Origin: Paraburkholderia hayleyella
Lineage (GTDB): Bacteria; Pseudomonadota; Gammaproteobacteria; Burkholderiales; Burkholderiaceae
NCBI RefSeq assembly: GCF_009455685.1
Contig: NZ_QPES01000001.1
Location: 2,480,001-2,544,000, forward strand
DNA: 64,000 nucleotides
Direction of reading: 5' to 3'
Shown: positions 28,226 to 36,560 of the stretch, one piece after another
Position numbering within the stretch: the first letter of the stretch is position 1
How the letters are laid out: each line of letters opens with the position of its first letter
The notes under the pieces: generated by a model
What the model was told of the DNA's origin: nothing
Databases searched by the model: none
What the model saw: the letters and a program-made list of their open reading frames with translations, nothing else
Made by a program: the position numbers and the translations under genes

Positions 28226-28310
28226 ACGCGGCGGCGCTACATACCATACGTCATGCCCACAAGGTTTTGCCCTACCCACCCTCGCTGTTCATCTCGCCTC
28301 ACCCTCTCTC

Positions 28311-29156
28311 ATGCTCAGTTACCGCCACGCCTTTCATGCAGGCAATCATGCCGACGTTCTGAAACACGCTGTTCTCGTGCAATTGCTGGACTACCTGAAG
28401 CAAAAGGACAAGGGCTACTGGTATATCGATACCCATGCGGGTGCGGGCGTTTATTCGCTTCAGGAAGGCTATGCCATCCAGACTGGCGAGTTCGCAAGCG
28501 GCATCGCCAGGTTATGGAGCCGGACCGATCTGCCCGCCGCGCTTGCCGCTTATGTCGATGAGGTTGCCGCACTGAATCCCGATGGCCAGCTCCGTTACTA
28601 CCCAGGCTCGCCTTATGTCGCGTGGCGGCAAATGCGCGAGCAAGACCGGATGCGGCTGTTCGAAATGCATACGACAGAAATTGAAGTGCTGCGCCACAAT
28701 TTTCGTGATGCGGGCAGACGCGCCATGCTGCACGACGGCGATGGCTTTGAAGGTATCAAGGCGCTTTTGCCCCCGCCAACGCGCCGGGCGCTGGTACTTA
28801 TTGACCCATCCTATGAAGACAAACGCGATTATTCGCGCACGCTGCACTGCCTCGAAGAATGTCTGAGCCGCTTTGCTACGGGCACTTATGCCGTGTGGTA
28901 TCCCCAGGTGACGCGGCTCGAAGCGCAACGTTTTCCCGATCAGCTCAAACGCCTGCAGGCGAAAAACTGGCTGCATGTGTCGCTGACGGTAAGCCGCCCG
29001 CCGAGTGGCGGCTTTGGCCTGTTTGGCAGTGGCATGTTCATCCTGAACCCGCCGTATACGCTGGCCGCTACCTTGAAGGCGGTGATGCCCTGGCTAGTAG
29101 AGGCGCTCGGCCAGGATAAAGAGGCCCAGTTCAAGGTTGAATATCGCGGTAATTAG
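28311..29156 (+). CDS. rlmJ: 23S rRNA adenine-2030 N6-methyltransferase
   Basis: 281 residues, the RlmJ (YhiR) family. It methylates A2030 of 23S rRNA using S-adenosylmethionine. MLSYRHAFHAGNHADVLKH is the invariant start, YIDTHAGAGVY is the SAM-binding motif I, and D165-PSYE is the catalytic motif IV (DPPYE in most members; here Pro is replaced by Ser). The open frame starts further upstream, but the conserved start is at 28311. It is monocistronic, next to the left end of the integrated element. Confidence 0.93.
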   Translation: MLSYRHAFHAGNHADVLKHAVLVQLLDYLKQKDKGYWYIDTHAGAGVYSLQEGYAIQTGEFASGIARLWSRTDLPAALAAYVDEVAALNPDGQLRYYPGSPYVAWRQMREQDRMRLFEMHTTEIEVLRHNFRDAGRRAMLHDGDGFEGIKALLPPPTRRALVLIDPSYEDKRDYSRTLHCLEECLSRFATGTYAVWYPQVTRLEAQRFPDQLKRLQAKNWLHVSLTVSRPPSGGFGLFGSGMFILNPPYTLAATLKAVMPWLVEALGQDKEAQFKVEYRGN

Positions 29157-29505
29157 TTCGCGTGGACGCTCATACTGAAATCAAAACGGCGTATCACTAC
29201 TGTCAAGCGGTTCGCCGTTTTAACTGTGACAACGAATACAATTTTTGTGAGCGCTGATTTAGCCAGACAAGCTTAAGCTGGCGAGTTTTCAGGAGAAAAC
29301 TCGATATTTCCGGAATGTCTTCGTTGGGAGGCCGGAGCTAAACACGAGTCAGAGCACATGGCTTCACACCTGACGCCTGTGGCCGTTAACTTTATTGATT
29401 TGTTCGACCGAAATTCCACCAAGAGCCATATCAACAAAAAACCCCGCGAAGCTAGACTTGGTGGGGGTTGATGGTGAAACCCGGGTATTGCCCCGATACG
29501 CTTTA
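29157..29505. other. Chromosomal stretch left of the element, with the displaced tRNA terminator
   Basis: No gene is seen. On the minus strand 29467-29431 reads AACCCCCACC, a variable loop, then GCGGGGTTTTTTG, a stem followed by a T-run. This is probably the original terminator of the tRNA-Leu gene, now 11.3 kb away from it because the element inserted between tRNA and terminator. Confidence 0.45.
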
Positions 29506-29523
29506 GTACCGGGGACCGGACTT
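29506..29523. repeat. attL, left copy of the 18-bp attachment core
   Basis: GTACCGGGGACCGGACTT, identical to 40791-40808. It represents the displaced 3' end of the tRNA-Leu gene. Confidence 0.88.
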
Positions 29524-29663
29524 ATAAATCCCCAATAATCAACCACATAACTCCACGCGCTGCAAAAATGGTGCAGCACCTTCAAGCTCCCAGGACTTTG
29601 CATAACAGTAAATTGCCGCCGACGAATGCTGCTCATCGGCAACACCGGTTCCCTCAGGCAATA

Positions 29664-29682
29664 AAAACCCGCCGAAGCGGGT
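29664..29682 (-). terminator. Terminator after the ice-nucleation-like gene
   Basis: On the minus strand ACCCGC-TTCG-GCGGGT is followed by TTTTATT. It lies 43 bases beyond the stop of the 29725-31056 gene, ending the lysis operon just inside attL. Confidence 0.8.
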
Positions 29683-29724
29683 ACCTCGAAAACACGCTAT
29701 TTATTACCCCAAGAATTTATAACT

Positions 29725-31056
29725 TCATGGTGCGGCGCTTTCCTCAGCCTTGGTGAATTGATACGCCGCGTTTAAAGAATACGATACGTTCGGCTCCAGC
29801 CCTTCTTCACCGATGTATCCCACTTTTGTGCGATAGCGCTCCGCTTCCATATCCCAGTAACGCACACGCAGTTCCGAATTAGCCCCCGCGGTCAACACTG
29901 ACTGATTTCCACCGGACAAGACCGAATCTTTTCCTGCCGTCAACTTGCTGCCATCGCCTGCGGCCAGAACGGAGTTATCACCGCTCGTCACGATCGAGTG
30001 ATGGCCCGCCGTTAACATGGAGTTGTCTCCTGCTGTAAGCCGGGAGTCATCTCCTGCGGTGAGCCGCGATTTATCGCCGCTCACCAGTACGGAGTCGAAG
30101 CCACCTGTCAACGTTGACTCATCGTCACTCGTGAGCATCGCCCGGTTACCGCTCACTAGCACGGAGTACAAACCGCCCGTCAGCATGGAACGGTCGCCCG
30201 CTATAAGCATCGAACGATCCCCTCCCGTTAGCCCGGAGAGCGCGCCTCCGACGAGCACCGTGCGTGAACCCGCGGTTAACTTCGAGCGAGCCCCGCCCAC
30301 CAGGATTGAACGATCATCGCCGGTCAACGCAGAAAGTTCACCGCCGATCAGCATCGAACGAGACCCTGCAGTTAAGGCCGAACGATGACCGCATACGAGC
30401 TTTGAATCGTTGCTACCGACTAACGTCGAATTTTCATCCGCGATTAAGCTTGAATGACTGCCACCAATAAGCTTTGAGTAACTTCCTCCAATTAACATGG
30501 AAAAATCATTAACCTTGTTTAATTCTTCATCACCATGCTGAGTTGAACGCATTCCACTGATTAACGAAGAATTATTTCCACCGATAAGCTTCGAGCACGC
30601 CGAACCCGTTAACGCGGACCCATGGCCGCCAATCAGGTTTGAAAAGGCCCCGCCTTCCGCTACCTGATTGTTATTCACTATTTTAGCCAGGCCTATTACA
30701 GCAACGTTTTGCGAGCGGGGCTCATGCTCGGTCATATACGCTGCCGCCGCGGCCCTGTCGCCGACAAACACCACCGTGCCACGAGGAAACTTACATTTTC
30801 CATCAAGCGGAATAATGTCAGCTTCGTCAACTTCAACGACGAGCCATTTTGCAGTTTCGTGTAGATACGCGCTACAACGATAATCCCCCTGACCGTACAG
30901 CCAGCCATGCAAGCCGTTACCGCATTGCGATGTAGCTTGCCAGTCGCTGGCTTCCACGACACCGCCAACCTGTGGCCAGATGAATTGATTTCTAGATGTC
31001 ATGTCCGCATTGCACGAACGCAAAATGAGCGATTTTTTCATGATCTCGGCATTCAC
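29725..31056 (-). CDS. Ice-nucleation-like octapeptide-repeat protein in a phage-like element
   Basis: 443 residues from a GTG start at 31056 with AGGAG 8 bases upstream. Residues 20-110 form a compact domain (FIWPQVGGVVEASDW, CGNGLHGWLYGQGDYRC, WLVVEVDEADII) of the DUF7666 type found in phage proteins. Residues 137-393 are about 31 repeats of an octapeptide of form S-x-L-T/I-A/G-G-x-x, such as DRSMLIAG and DNSMLTAG, broken once near residue 177 by a short insert. The tail (SELRVRYWDMEAERYRTKVG, then EEGLEPNVSY) resembles the C-terminal cap of bacterial ice nucleation proteins. The repeats resemble the R-coils of InaZ rather than its T-x-T ice-binding coils. A beta-solenoid is expected. There is no signal peptide. 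The function is unknown. Confidence 0.8.
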   Translation of the reverse strand: MNAEIMKKSLILRSCNADMTSRNQFIWPQVGGVVEASDWQATSQCGNGLHGWLYGQGDYRCSAYLHETAKWLVVEVDEADIIPLDGKCKFPRGTVVFVGDRAAAAAYMTEHEPRSQNVAVIGLAKIVNNNQVAEGGAFSNLIGGHGSALTGSACSKLIGGNNSSLISGMRSTQHGDEELNKVNDFSMLIGGSYSKLIGGSHSSLIADENSTLVGSNDSKLVCGHRSALTAGSRSMLIGGELSALTGDDRSILVGGARSKLTAGSRTVLVGGALSGLTGGDRSMLIAGDRSMLTGGLYSVLVSGNRAMLTSDDESTLTGGFDSVLVSGDKSRLTAGDDSRLTAGDNSMLTAGHHSIVTSGDNSVLAAGDGSKLTAGKDSVLSGGNQSVLTAGANSELRVRYWDMEAERYRTKVGYIGEEGLEPNVSYSLNAAYQFTKAEESAAP

Positions 31057-31183
31057 AATGTGCTCCTTAAAAATTCAGATGAAAATAAAAAAGCGAGACC
31101 GAAGCGGATGTATACACACATACACACCGCGCCGGAATCGCCCATTACCACGACATAAAACCATTCCCTGCTTTGACTCAGGC

Positions 31184-31240
31184 CTCCTCCTCAGGCCCCC
31201 TCCTCAGGTCCCCTCCTCAGGTCCCCTCCTCAGGTCCCCT
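31184..31240. repeat. 13-bp tandem repeat over the holin stop codon
   Basis: Three perfect copies of CCCCTCCTCAGGT (31197-31235) with diverged copies on each side. Read on the minus strand each copy contains ACCTGA, so each holds an in-frame TGA for the holin gene. It is a slippage-type array, not a CRISPR. Confidence 0.85.
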
Positions 31241-31526
31241 CATTTCCCGGCAGCCTTTCGAGAAACTTTTGCACCACCCCCTCAAGCACCGACTGCCCGA
31301 GAATCCCAAGTGCGGATGCCACGCCGATCAAAGCGGTCGGGGGTAGATCGTGAAACATGATGAGAATTGCGCCAGCGCTGGCCGATAACGCGGCACCGAC
31401 AATCATCCGTCCTAGCACGATGCGCGCGGAGATTCGCTCTTCGCCCACAAGTAACTTTCCAAGCCCAATCGCAGCCCCAACGATCAGCATCATCAACAGT
31501 TCTTTTTCATGATCGTCGAGCTGCAT
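31230..31526 (-). CDS. Phage holin
   Basis: 98 residues with three hydrophobic segments (LLMMLIVGAAIGLGKLLVG, VLGRMIVGAALSASAGAIL, ALIGVASALGILGQSVL) and a charged C-terminus, the size and layout of LydA/class I-type phage holins. It would form holes in the inner membrane to release the endolysin. It begins at the stop of the endolysin gene (TGATG overlap), confirming a lysis cassette. Its stop lies in a 13-bp tandem array. Confidence 0.78.
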   Translation of the reverse strand: MQLDDHEKELLMMLIVGAAIGLGKLLVGEERISARIVLGRMIVGAALSASAGAILIMFHDLPPTALIGVASALGILGQSVLEGVVQKFLERLPGNEGT

Positions 31527-31942
31527 CAGACCCTCCCGGTGCGCATCATATTGACCAGACGCTGCGCTCGCGCACCAACTTGTTTAGCCCACTTCGAATC
31601 ATTCATGCCGTTGGCCGCCGCCTCATAATCACAACGCTGCAGCGCGGCGAGTGCGTTCACGAACGTGAGCAGCTTGCCGCCCATGTTGAAAGCCATGTTG
31701 ACGACGACGCGCTGGCGCACGTCGTCCAGATTCCGCCACCACGGTAAATTCCGGTCGAGAAATTGCTCCGTATCCGCGATGTCGTTCACATACATCAGAT
31801 CTATCTCGCTTTCGCGGAAGCCTTTATCCGTCAGATTTCGACCGATCCCACCGCTGACTTTCCCCACGGTATCAACGTAAATACGCGCTCGCCGGTCCTC
31901 ATCGCGCGCCAGTTCAGCCTTCATTTTTTTAGCGTCGTACAT
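31526..31942 (-). CDS. Endolysin, T4-type lysozyme (GH24)
   Basis: 138 residues from the ATG at 31942, which has GGAG 6 bases upstream; the longer frame to 31975 lacks a ribosome binding site. The active-site region ELARDEDRRARIYVDTVGKV then SGGIGRNLT matches T4 lysozyme, with catalytic Glu in RDE and Asp in YVDT. The third residue, Thr26 in T4, is Ser here. NMAFNMGGKLLTFVNAL and WAKQVGARAQRLVNMMRTG complete the fold. There is no signal or anchor, so release depends on the holin. It hydrolyses peptidoglycan at lysis. Confidence 0.87.
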   Translation of the reverse strand: MYDAKKMKAELARDEDRRARIYVDTVGKVSGGIGRNLTDKGFRESEIDLMYVNDIADTEQFLDRNLPWWRNLDDVRQRVVVNMAFNMGGKLLTFVNALAALQRCDYEAAANGMNDSKWAKQVGARAQRLVNMMRTGRV

Positions 31943-31975
31943 CTCCCCCTCCAGTTCAATCACGATGTCCATCAA

Positions 31976-32022
31976 GAAAAAACCGCCCGAAGGCGGTCGT
32001 AAAAAAACCCGCCAAGCGGGTT
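31976..32022 (-). terminator. Tandem intrinsic terminators just upstream of the endolysin
   Basis: Reading the minus strand, AACCCGC-TTG-GCGGGTT followed by a T-run (32022-32001) is followed at once by ACCGCC-TTCG-GGCGGT and TTTTTT (31997-31976). Both are oriented to stop transcription coming from the Q-like gene before it reaches the lysis genes. Confidence 0.85.
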
Positions 32023-32323
32023 GCGCGAAACATGTATTTGTTGAAATCAGTCGTAACGTTATCGATTACGTAATTACGCAATTACGCAGCATGACACTGC
32101 GCTATTCAGCAATGCCCGTCATCCATCCGCAAAAAAGCCCTGACGTTTTAGCGTTCAGGGCTTTGTTTAACGATTCATGAAGACGCACGACTCCACCGAA
32201 CCTGACAAGCGCTTTGAATTGTTCTTATGTCTCGAAAGGTTTGCACGACTAACGCGCTGTGCCAGCGAAATCCAGTGCCGCCGTAAAGGATAGAACGAAT
32301 ACTATTCCAGGAATTTCTCATTT
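32023..32323. other. Leader region between Q-like gene and lysis genes
   Basis: 300 bases with no gene. It contains the terminator at 32131-32165 and an A+T-rich block (TCGATTACGTAATTACGCAA around 32060-32085) that might hold a late promoter. The layout recalls the pR'-tR' leader of lambdoid phages. Confidence 0.5.
32131..32165 (-). terminator. Intrinsic terminator downstream of the Q-like gene
   Basis: On the minus strand AAAGCCCTGAACGC, a short AAAA loop, then a matching GTCAGGGCTTTTTT. The stem is about 11 bp with a T-run. It is the first of three terminators in the leader of the lysis genes. Confidence 0.85.
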
Positions 32324-33109
32324 TCAAGCTGTTCCGAATCGCAATTGCGCTCGCATCACGTCTCCAACTCGTCCATCAATCTGATCCAGCATCGACAGCA
32401 TCGCGGAAAACTGATCGACCCAACGTCGGCGATAGATATCAAGTGAGACACCCAGCGCCACCGCGCGCGCCGCGTCATCTACTGGCAAGCGTCCGGCCCC
32501 CTTGCAGTATCGGCAAATCTGCGATGCGTTCGTTTTTTCTACTGCAACAGATTCAAGCACCGACCGCTGCCCGTGACACGCATCACAACGGTCCCACTCT
32601 CTGAAAATCATCGGGCCATGCATGCCGTGAGCAAACGGTATTCGCTCTTCGCTTATGCAAATACGGCCCGCGCCCTTGCATTTTGAACACGTCGCCATCA
32701 CCCGGCGCGGCAATGCTGATAACGAATGTGATCGCTGGCCATTGCAATGCGGACACACGTCTGCAACCCACTCGACAATTAGCCGCTCCGCGAAACGCTC
32801 AACGATATCCGCCATTTTTTTATCAACGTCTTTTCCCAGCCCCTTCTTTTGACGGTCTGATTGATTCAATCCGGCAAACCGCGCCCGCTTGAATTTTCCC
32901 GATGCGCGCACGCGCTCTGCGAGAAGCAGCGTTGTCCGCCGCATGCCCGCACGCGTTATGTCCTGTCCGTATTTCATCCGCCACAGCAAGCGGCCCAGAT
33001 CGTTTGCAAAAGCGAGCGCGCCCAAAGTAACTTCCGGATCACCGCCGCGCTCTGAAAATGGCCCCCGGGCATTCATCGCCACACCGGCTTTTTCCTTGAG
33101 ATCAATCAT
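32324..33109 (-). CDS. Zinc-finger protein, probable Q-type antiterminator
   Basis: 261 residues from the ATG at 33109, preceded by AAGGGGG. The frame is open further up but without support. The C-terminal half has four DnaJ-like zinc motifs in order: CPHCNGQ, CSKCKGAG, CDACHGQ and CRYCKGAG, giving two zinc sites. The N-terminal half is basic and helical. This mix is seen in the phage 82/Antiterm-type Q proteins, which let RNA polymerase read through terminators into late genes. Three terminators and then the lysis genes lie directly downstream on the same strand, which supports that role. A DnaJ-like chaperone is ruled out by the missing J domain. Confidence 0.6.
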   Translation of the reverse strand: MIDLKEKAGVAMNARGPFSERGGDPEVTLGALAFANDLGRLLWRMKYGQDITRAGMRRTTLLLAERVRASGKFKRARFAGLNQSDRQKKGLGKDVDKKMADIVERFAERLIVEWVADVCPHCNGQRSHSLSALPRRVMATCSKCKGAGRICISEERIPFAHGMHGPMIFREWDRCDACHGQRSVLESVAVEKTNASQICRYCKGAGRLPVDDAARAVALGVSLDIYRRRWVDQFSAMLSMLDQIDGRVGDVMRAQLRFGTA

Positions 33110-33125
33110 CGCTTCCCCCTTCGTT

Positions 33126-33331
33126 GTCCCAACGTCCCAACGTCCCAGAAAAAAATATCCTGTCCGCGGGCACGCACCCACGACATGCGCGCCCTCGCCT
33201 GCACGTCGCATGCATCACACGCACGCAGGCGAGGTGAAGCGCCTGGGACGCCGGGACATGGGACGCCAAAACATGGAACTTGAGACGTATTACGGCGCGC
33301 CAGGATGCACAACGCGGCGCGCCGTAATACG
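33126..33331. other. Iteron and inverted-repeat locus, candidate replication origin
   Basis: It holds three copies of ACGTCCCA-type 8-mers at 33126-33148 and three GGGAC(G/A) 8-mers in opposite orientation at 33243-33267. A 10-bp inverted repeat lies between them (CCTCGCCTGC at 33193-33202, GCAGGCGAGG at 33225-33234). To the right is a perfect 16-bp inverted repeat with a 14-base loop (CGTATTACGGCGCGCC at 33286-33301, GGCGCGCCGTAATACG at 33316-33331). An A-rich stretch adjoins the left array. This non-coding stretch follows the primase-helicase gene, where phage satellites often keep their origin. Confidence 0.5.
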
Positions 33332-33388
33332 CGATCGCGCGCGCCAAAGCTGGCGGCAAACCATGAGCGGGGAGTCGCGGCCCCGAGA

Positions 33389-36079
33389 TTAAAGCGGCGC
33401 ATTATCGTCATGCGCCGCTTGCATGCCAACGGGATCTGGCGGGGTGTAGTACCACTCACGGGTACCCGTCGCTTCGCGTTTGCGCACCCAGCCTAGCGAC
33501 TTCATGGCCTTGCCAATGCGACGCTGCTCAGCGGGTGTCCACTTCGATATCTCCAGCTTCAGACAGTCGAGAAGGATTTGCTCCATCGTCACTTTATTGT
33601 GCCTGGCAAGGTGACGGGCAATCATCGTTTCGTAAATATCACCTTCGTACCGGGCGTCCTGTTCGATAGAGAACAGGGGTTTTTCGTGCGGCAGGACTCG
33701 CCATGGTGCAGGCAGGCTGCCATCCGCGGCCTTGTTCCCGGCTTCCCATTCCAGATACACCTGATACGCCTCTGCCCATATCTGATTGCGCTCGCGGGCA
33801 AGGGTAGGAAGATCAAGCGAAGCCCCCACTTTGACCGGCCAATAGCGACGGTTGCCCGATTCATCCTTCAGGTATGTATCAAAGTTGACCGTGCCACCAA
33901 AAACGCCCTGGCGAGGCACGTCAACCGCACGGCGAGCATAAGGCGGTCGATACGTATCTACTGCCGTTGTGAAAAAACGCTTTGCATTCGACGAATCGCT
34001 CTTGCTTAATGCATCGAGTTCAGCAAGTTCGATAAACCACTTGCCCGCCATGACCGCGAACGTATCTTTGTCTCCGATCACGATATTGGCATCCGTGAAC
34101 CAGCGCTCGCTAAACAACGTGCGAAACAAGCCTGATTTGCCTGCGTCCTGTATGCCTTCGAGAATCAACAGATTGTCCATTTTGCAGCCGGGCTTCATCA
34201 CACGCCCTACGGCGCCGAGAAGAAACTTGTATCCGACGAGCCGCACATATTCCGTATCCGGGGCAAGTGCATGCCGGATGAGCCACGTGCGCAGTCGTGC
34301 CGTTCCATCCCATCTCAAACCATCAAGATAGTCGCGCACCTCGTGATAGCGATTTCGGTCTGCGACAAGAAATGCTGCATCGGCAACGATATCGCTGCGC
34401 GGACTGAACGAGTACCGTTGTCCGAGCCACAGCACACAGCGAGCATCATCACGGTCTGACCATGCGCCAGTTTCACCACCTTCAAATGGTGGCGGTTTGA
34501 GCTTCACGATGCGAAGTGCGAACTGCTCAAAGCCGAAAACGCCGCGCCACGATGCATCATTCGAGAGAATGGCGAAGACGTTATCGAGGCTAGGCAGTAA
34601 GGCGCCTCTGTCCGTGCGCCGCAAATCACGTTGCCAGGTGTGTGCCTCACGATCCCTATCAGCGGCCTCATCATCCGCCGCGCCAGCGGACATCGACGCA
34701 GTGCCTCCAGCCTTGATCACTGCCCTGACGCCATTTGCGACAGGAGCCGTGAGAACACCGGCTTTTTCCATATCTTCGACTAATCGCATGGCGCGATTGA
34801 CACCGATCCGCAAGCCTCGTTGAACTCCCGATACCGTTGCATGCGTCCCTTGCCTAACCAACGCCACAGCATCGCTATACAACGGGTCAGTCACATCTTC
34901 AACGCTTCGCGGAAGAGGCTCATCACCAAGGGCCAAAGCAGACAAAATCGCCCGTTCAATTTGGGCTTTGACAATATGCAAACCCTCTTCGCCATGCAGG
35001 TCATTAAAATCTGTGAACTTCCGCTCTTCACGATTGGCAAAGCATGGGAAAACAACGCTTGCGTTCCCGACCTCCGCAGCAGCTTCTTCAGCACGCATGC
35101 GTCCCGTGTTGGCAAAGAAATGAACCCGCTCCGCTCCCGAGTCATTTCGAACGGAAAGCCGCAAGAATTTCACGCCACCGTTCTTCTGGGCGAACTCGGC
35201 CTGCATCAGACAGGATGATTTTTTTACCGTCACCGGCACTGCGGCCCCACCGATGACCAAAGCACCGCTGTAGCCGTACTCTGTCGCCAGACAATCCCGC
35301 ATGCGCTGCTCGATTTTCCAGTCGTCGTCAGCGCAAATCAGCACATGCAAATCGGGGTACGCTGCCCGCAATGCAACGGCAACCGGCAAAATTCCGCCCG
35401 CATCAAAACACACGACAACAGAAATACGTTCGCCGGTTGCCATGCGAATGGATCGCGCCGTCGCATAGCCTTCTGTAATCAAGGCAATCCGGTCATTGGC
35501 CTGAATTTCACCCAGCCGAAGAGACGCCCCTTTTTTTTCAACGCCACGGTTGTACCTTTTTGCCCCGGTATCGGTAATTTTTTGCAAACCAGCCAGTTGC
35601 GCTTCACCCGTGTCGTAGCGATACATGGGAACAAAAAGCGTACCGTCCTCCTTGTCAGCACGAACGCCTTCAGCGGAAATCTGTTTTCGTTCAAGATAGG
35701 GCGAATCGCTCGCATCCGACGATGCTTCCCATTGCTGATGCGCACGTCGGGCGGCCAGCTTTGCCGCTTGCTGATGCTTTTGTTCTTCTTTTCGTTCGGT
35801 TTCCTGCTGACGCGCCCGCGTTGCCTCCATATCCTCTTTTGACAGTGAATCGCCCTGCCACACAAACGCTTTCGCACCGTTATCATCGCCCGACCAGTAG
35901 CCGAACGCCCCGGCATAACCCGCAACCTGTCCAGACTTGACTATCTCGTGTAATGAATACCAGTATTTTTTTCGTGGGCCATATCGATGAGGTCGGCCAT
36001 CCGCGACCGGATGGCCATCAGGCAAGGGTGGATGGCCTGCGGCCACGAGCTGGCCGGTGATCTGATCAATGGTTGCCAC
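33389..36079 (-). CDS. Primase-helicase fusion (Toprim plus VirE/VapE-type ATPase)
   Basis: 896 residues from a GTG at 36079 with AGGAGG upstream. The N-terminal 300 residues carry a Toprim-like primase region: ITEGYATARSIRMATG then VVVCFDAGG and LICADDD supply the acidic metal-binding residues. A coiled, charged stretch follows residue 90. The C-terminal 400 residues are a virulence-associated E-type SF3-like ATPase with Walker A (LEGIQDAGKSGLF), the Walker B-like WFIELAELDAL, and NFDTYLKDESGNRRYWPV. Such proteins prime and unwind DNA for phage, plasmid and satellite replication. A candidate origin lies just downstream. Confidence 0.85.
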   Translation of the reverse strand: MATIDQITGQLVAAGHPPLPDGHPVADGRPHRYGPRKKYWYSLHEIVKSGQVAGYAGAFGYWSGDDNGAKAFVWQGDSLSKEDMEATRARQQETERKEEQKHQQAAKLAARRAHQQWEASSDASDSPYLERKQISAEGVRADKEDGTLFVPMYRYDTGEAQLAGLQKITDTGAKRYNRGVEKKGASLRLGEIQANDRIALITEGYATARSIRMATGERISVVVCFDAGGILPVAVALRAAYPDLHVLICADDDWKIEQRMRDCLATEYGYSGALVIGGAAVPVTVKKSSCLMQAEFAQKNGGVKFLRLSVRNDSGAERVHFFANTGRMRAEEAAAEVGNASVVFPCFANREERKFTDFNDLHGEEGLHIVKAQIERAILSALALGDEPLPRSVEDVTDPLYSDAVALVRQGTHATVSGVQRGLRIGVNRAMRLVEDMEKAGVLTAPVANGVRAVIKAGGTASMSAGAADDEAADRDREAHTWQRDLRRTDRGALLPSLDNVFAILSNDASWRGVFGFEQFALRIVKLKPPPFEGGETGAWSDRDDARCVLWLGQRYSFSPRSDIVADAAFLVADRNRYHEVRDYLDGLRWDGTARLRTWLIRHALAPDTEYVRLVGYKFLLGAVGRVMKPGCKMDNLLILEGIQDAGKSGLFRTLFSERWFTDANIVIGDKDTFAVMAGKWFIELAELDALSKSDSSNAKRFFTTAVDTYRPPYARRAVDVPRQGVFGGTVNFDTYLKDESGNRRYWPVKVGASLDLPTLARERNQIWAEAYQVYLEWEAGNKAADGSLPAPWRVLPHEKPLFSIEQDARYEGDIYETMIARHLARHNKVTMEQILLDCLKLEISKWTPAEQRRIGKAMKSLGWVRKREATGTREWYYTPPDPVGMQAAHDDNAPL

Positions 36080-36237
36080 GCGCCGCGCCTCCTACGAATA
36101 ATGATGTGCTGACAAAACAACGCCGCCATCTCGCTCGCCCCGCTACAAATCGTGGCCCTCTCACAGCATTGATCGACGCGAGCATAGAGCGCAGCGGACG
36201 AAATAAAATCGTCAAAACCTGTCCTGTTGAATGGCCG

Positions 36238-36486
36238 TCAATCACACGGATGATGCTCGTTCGCTCCTTCACCCAAACTACTGACATCAGTAAAACTGGC
36301 TGAAGCCGTGCTTATATCGCGCAGCAGTTTTTCGAGTTTTACAATCACGTCGTAAGACGGTCGCTTCCCTCTTCTACCTGTGTGAAGATGGGAAATTGTC
36401 GATTGGGGAATCCCGGATCGGCGATGAATCTCCATCTGCGTTAATCCATGGGATAGAAGCTTTGAAAGAATCGGGTGAGCGCTCAT
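36238..36486 (-). CDS. Small Cro/CI-type HTH regulator
   Basis: 82 residues from the ATG at 36486 (the frame opens at a TTG at 36522). An XRE-type helix-turn-helix is clear: GLTQMEIHRRSGIPQSTISH then LHTGRRGKRPSYDVIVKLEKLL. It is divergent from the larger repressor at 36560, as Cro is from CI in lambdoid phages, and precedes the primase gene on the same strand. It probably controls the switch toward replication. No strong Shine-Dalgarno is seen. Confidence 0.72.
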   Translation of the reverse strand: MSAHPILSKLLSHGLTQMEIHRRSGIPQSTISHLHTGRRGKRPSYDVIVKLEKLLRDISTASASFTDVSSLGEGANEHHPCD

Positions 36487-36498
36487 GCGGCAAATATT

Positions 36499-36560
36499 AT
36501 TGCATTTGCACTTGTCTTTCAAGTACCAAAGCGATTGATCTGCATATTACGATTGCAATA
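36499..36560. promoter_or_regulatory. Divergent promoter/operator region of the element's switch
   Basis: The short gap between the divergent HTH genes contains ATTGCATTTGCACTTG (36499-36514), nearly identical to ATTGCAAATGCACTTG at 38106-38121, and ATTGCAAT at 36552-36559 touching the repressor start. These shared words are candidate repressor operators. Confidence 0.5.

Noticed and set aside
29364..29645. Minus-strand 93-codon frame crossing attL
   Set aside because: It also translates the tRNA-derived core (SPVPGT) and joins unrelated sequences on both sides of the recombination site.
30017..30470. Plus-strand Ser/Pro-rich repetitive frames
   Set aside because: They are shadows of the octapeptide-coding repeats of the minus-strand ice-nucleation-like gene.
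31184..31240. CRISPR-like array
   Set aside because: The units are directly abutting 13-mers with no spacers, so this is a simple tandem repeat.
33102..33459. Two overlapping minus-strand frames between primase and Q-like genes
   Set aside because: Composition is biased by the inverted repeats and iterons, there is no Shine-Dalgarno, and one overlaps the primase end; the stretch is better read as non-coding.
36066..36287. Minus-strand 73-codon frame between the Cro-like gene and the primase
   Set aside because: It overlaps both neighbours, its composition is unremarkable and no family is recognised; evidence is too weak.
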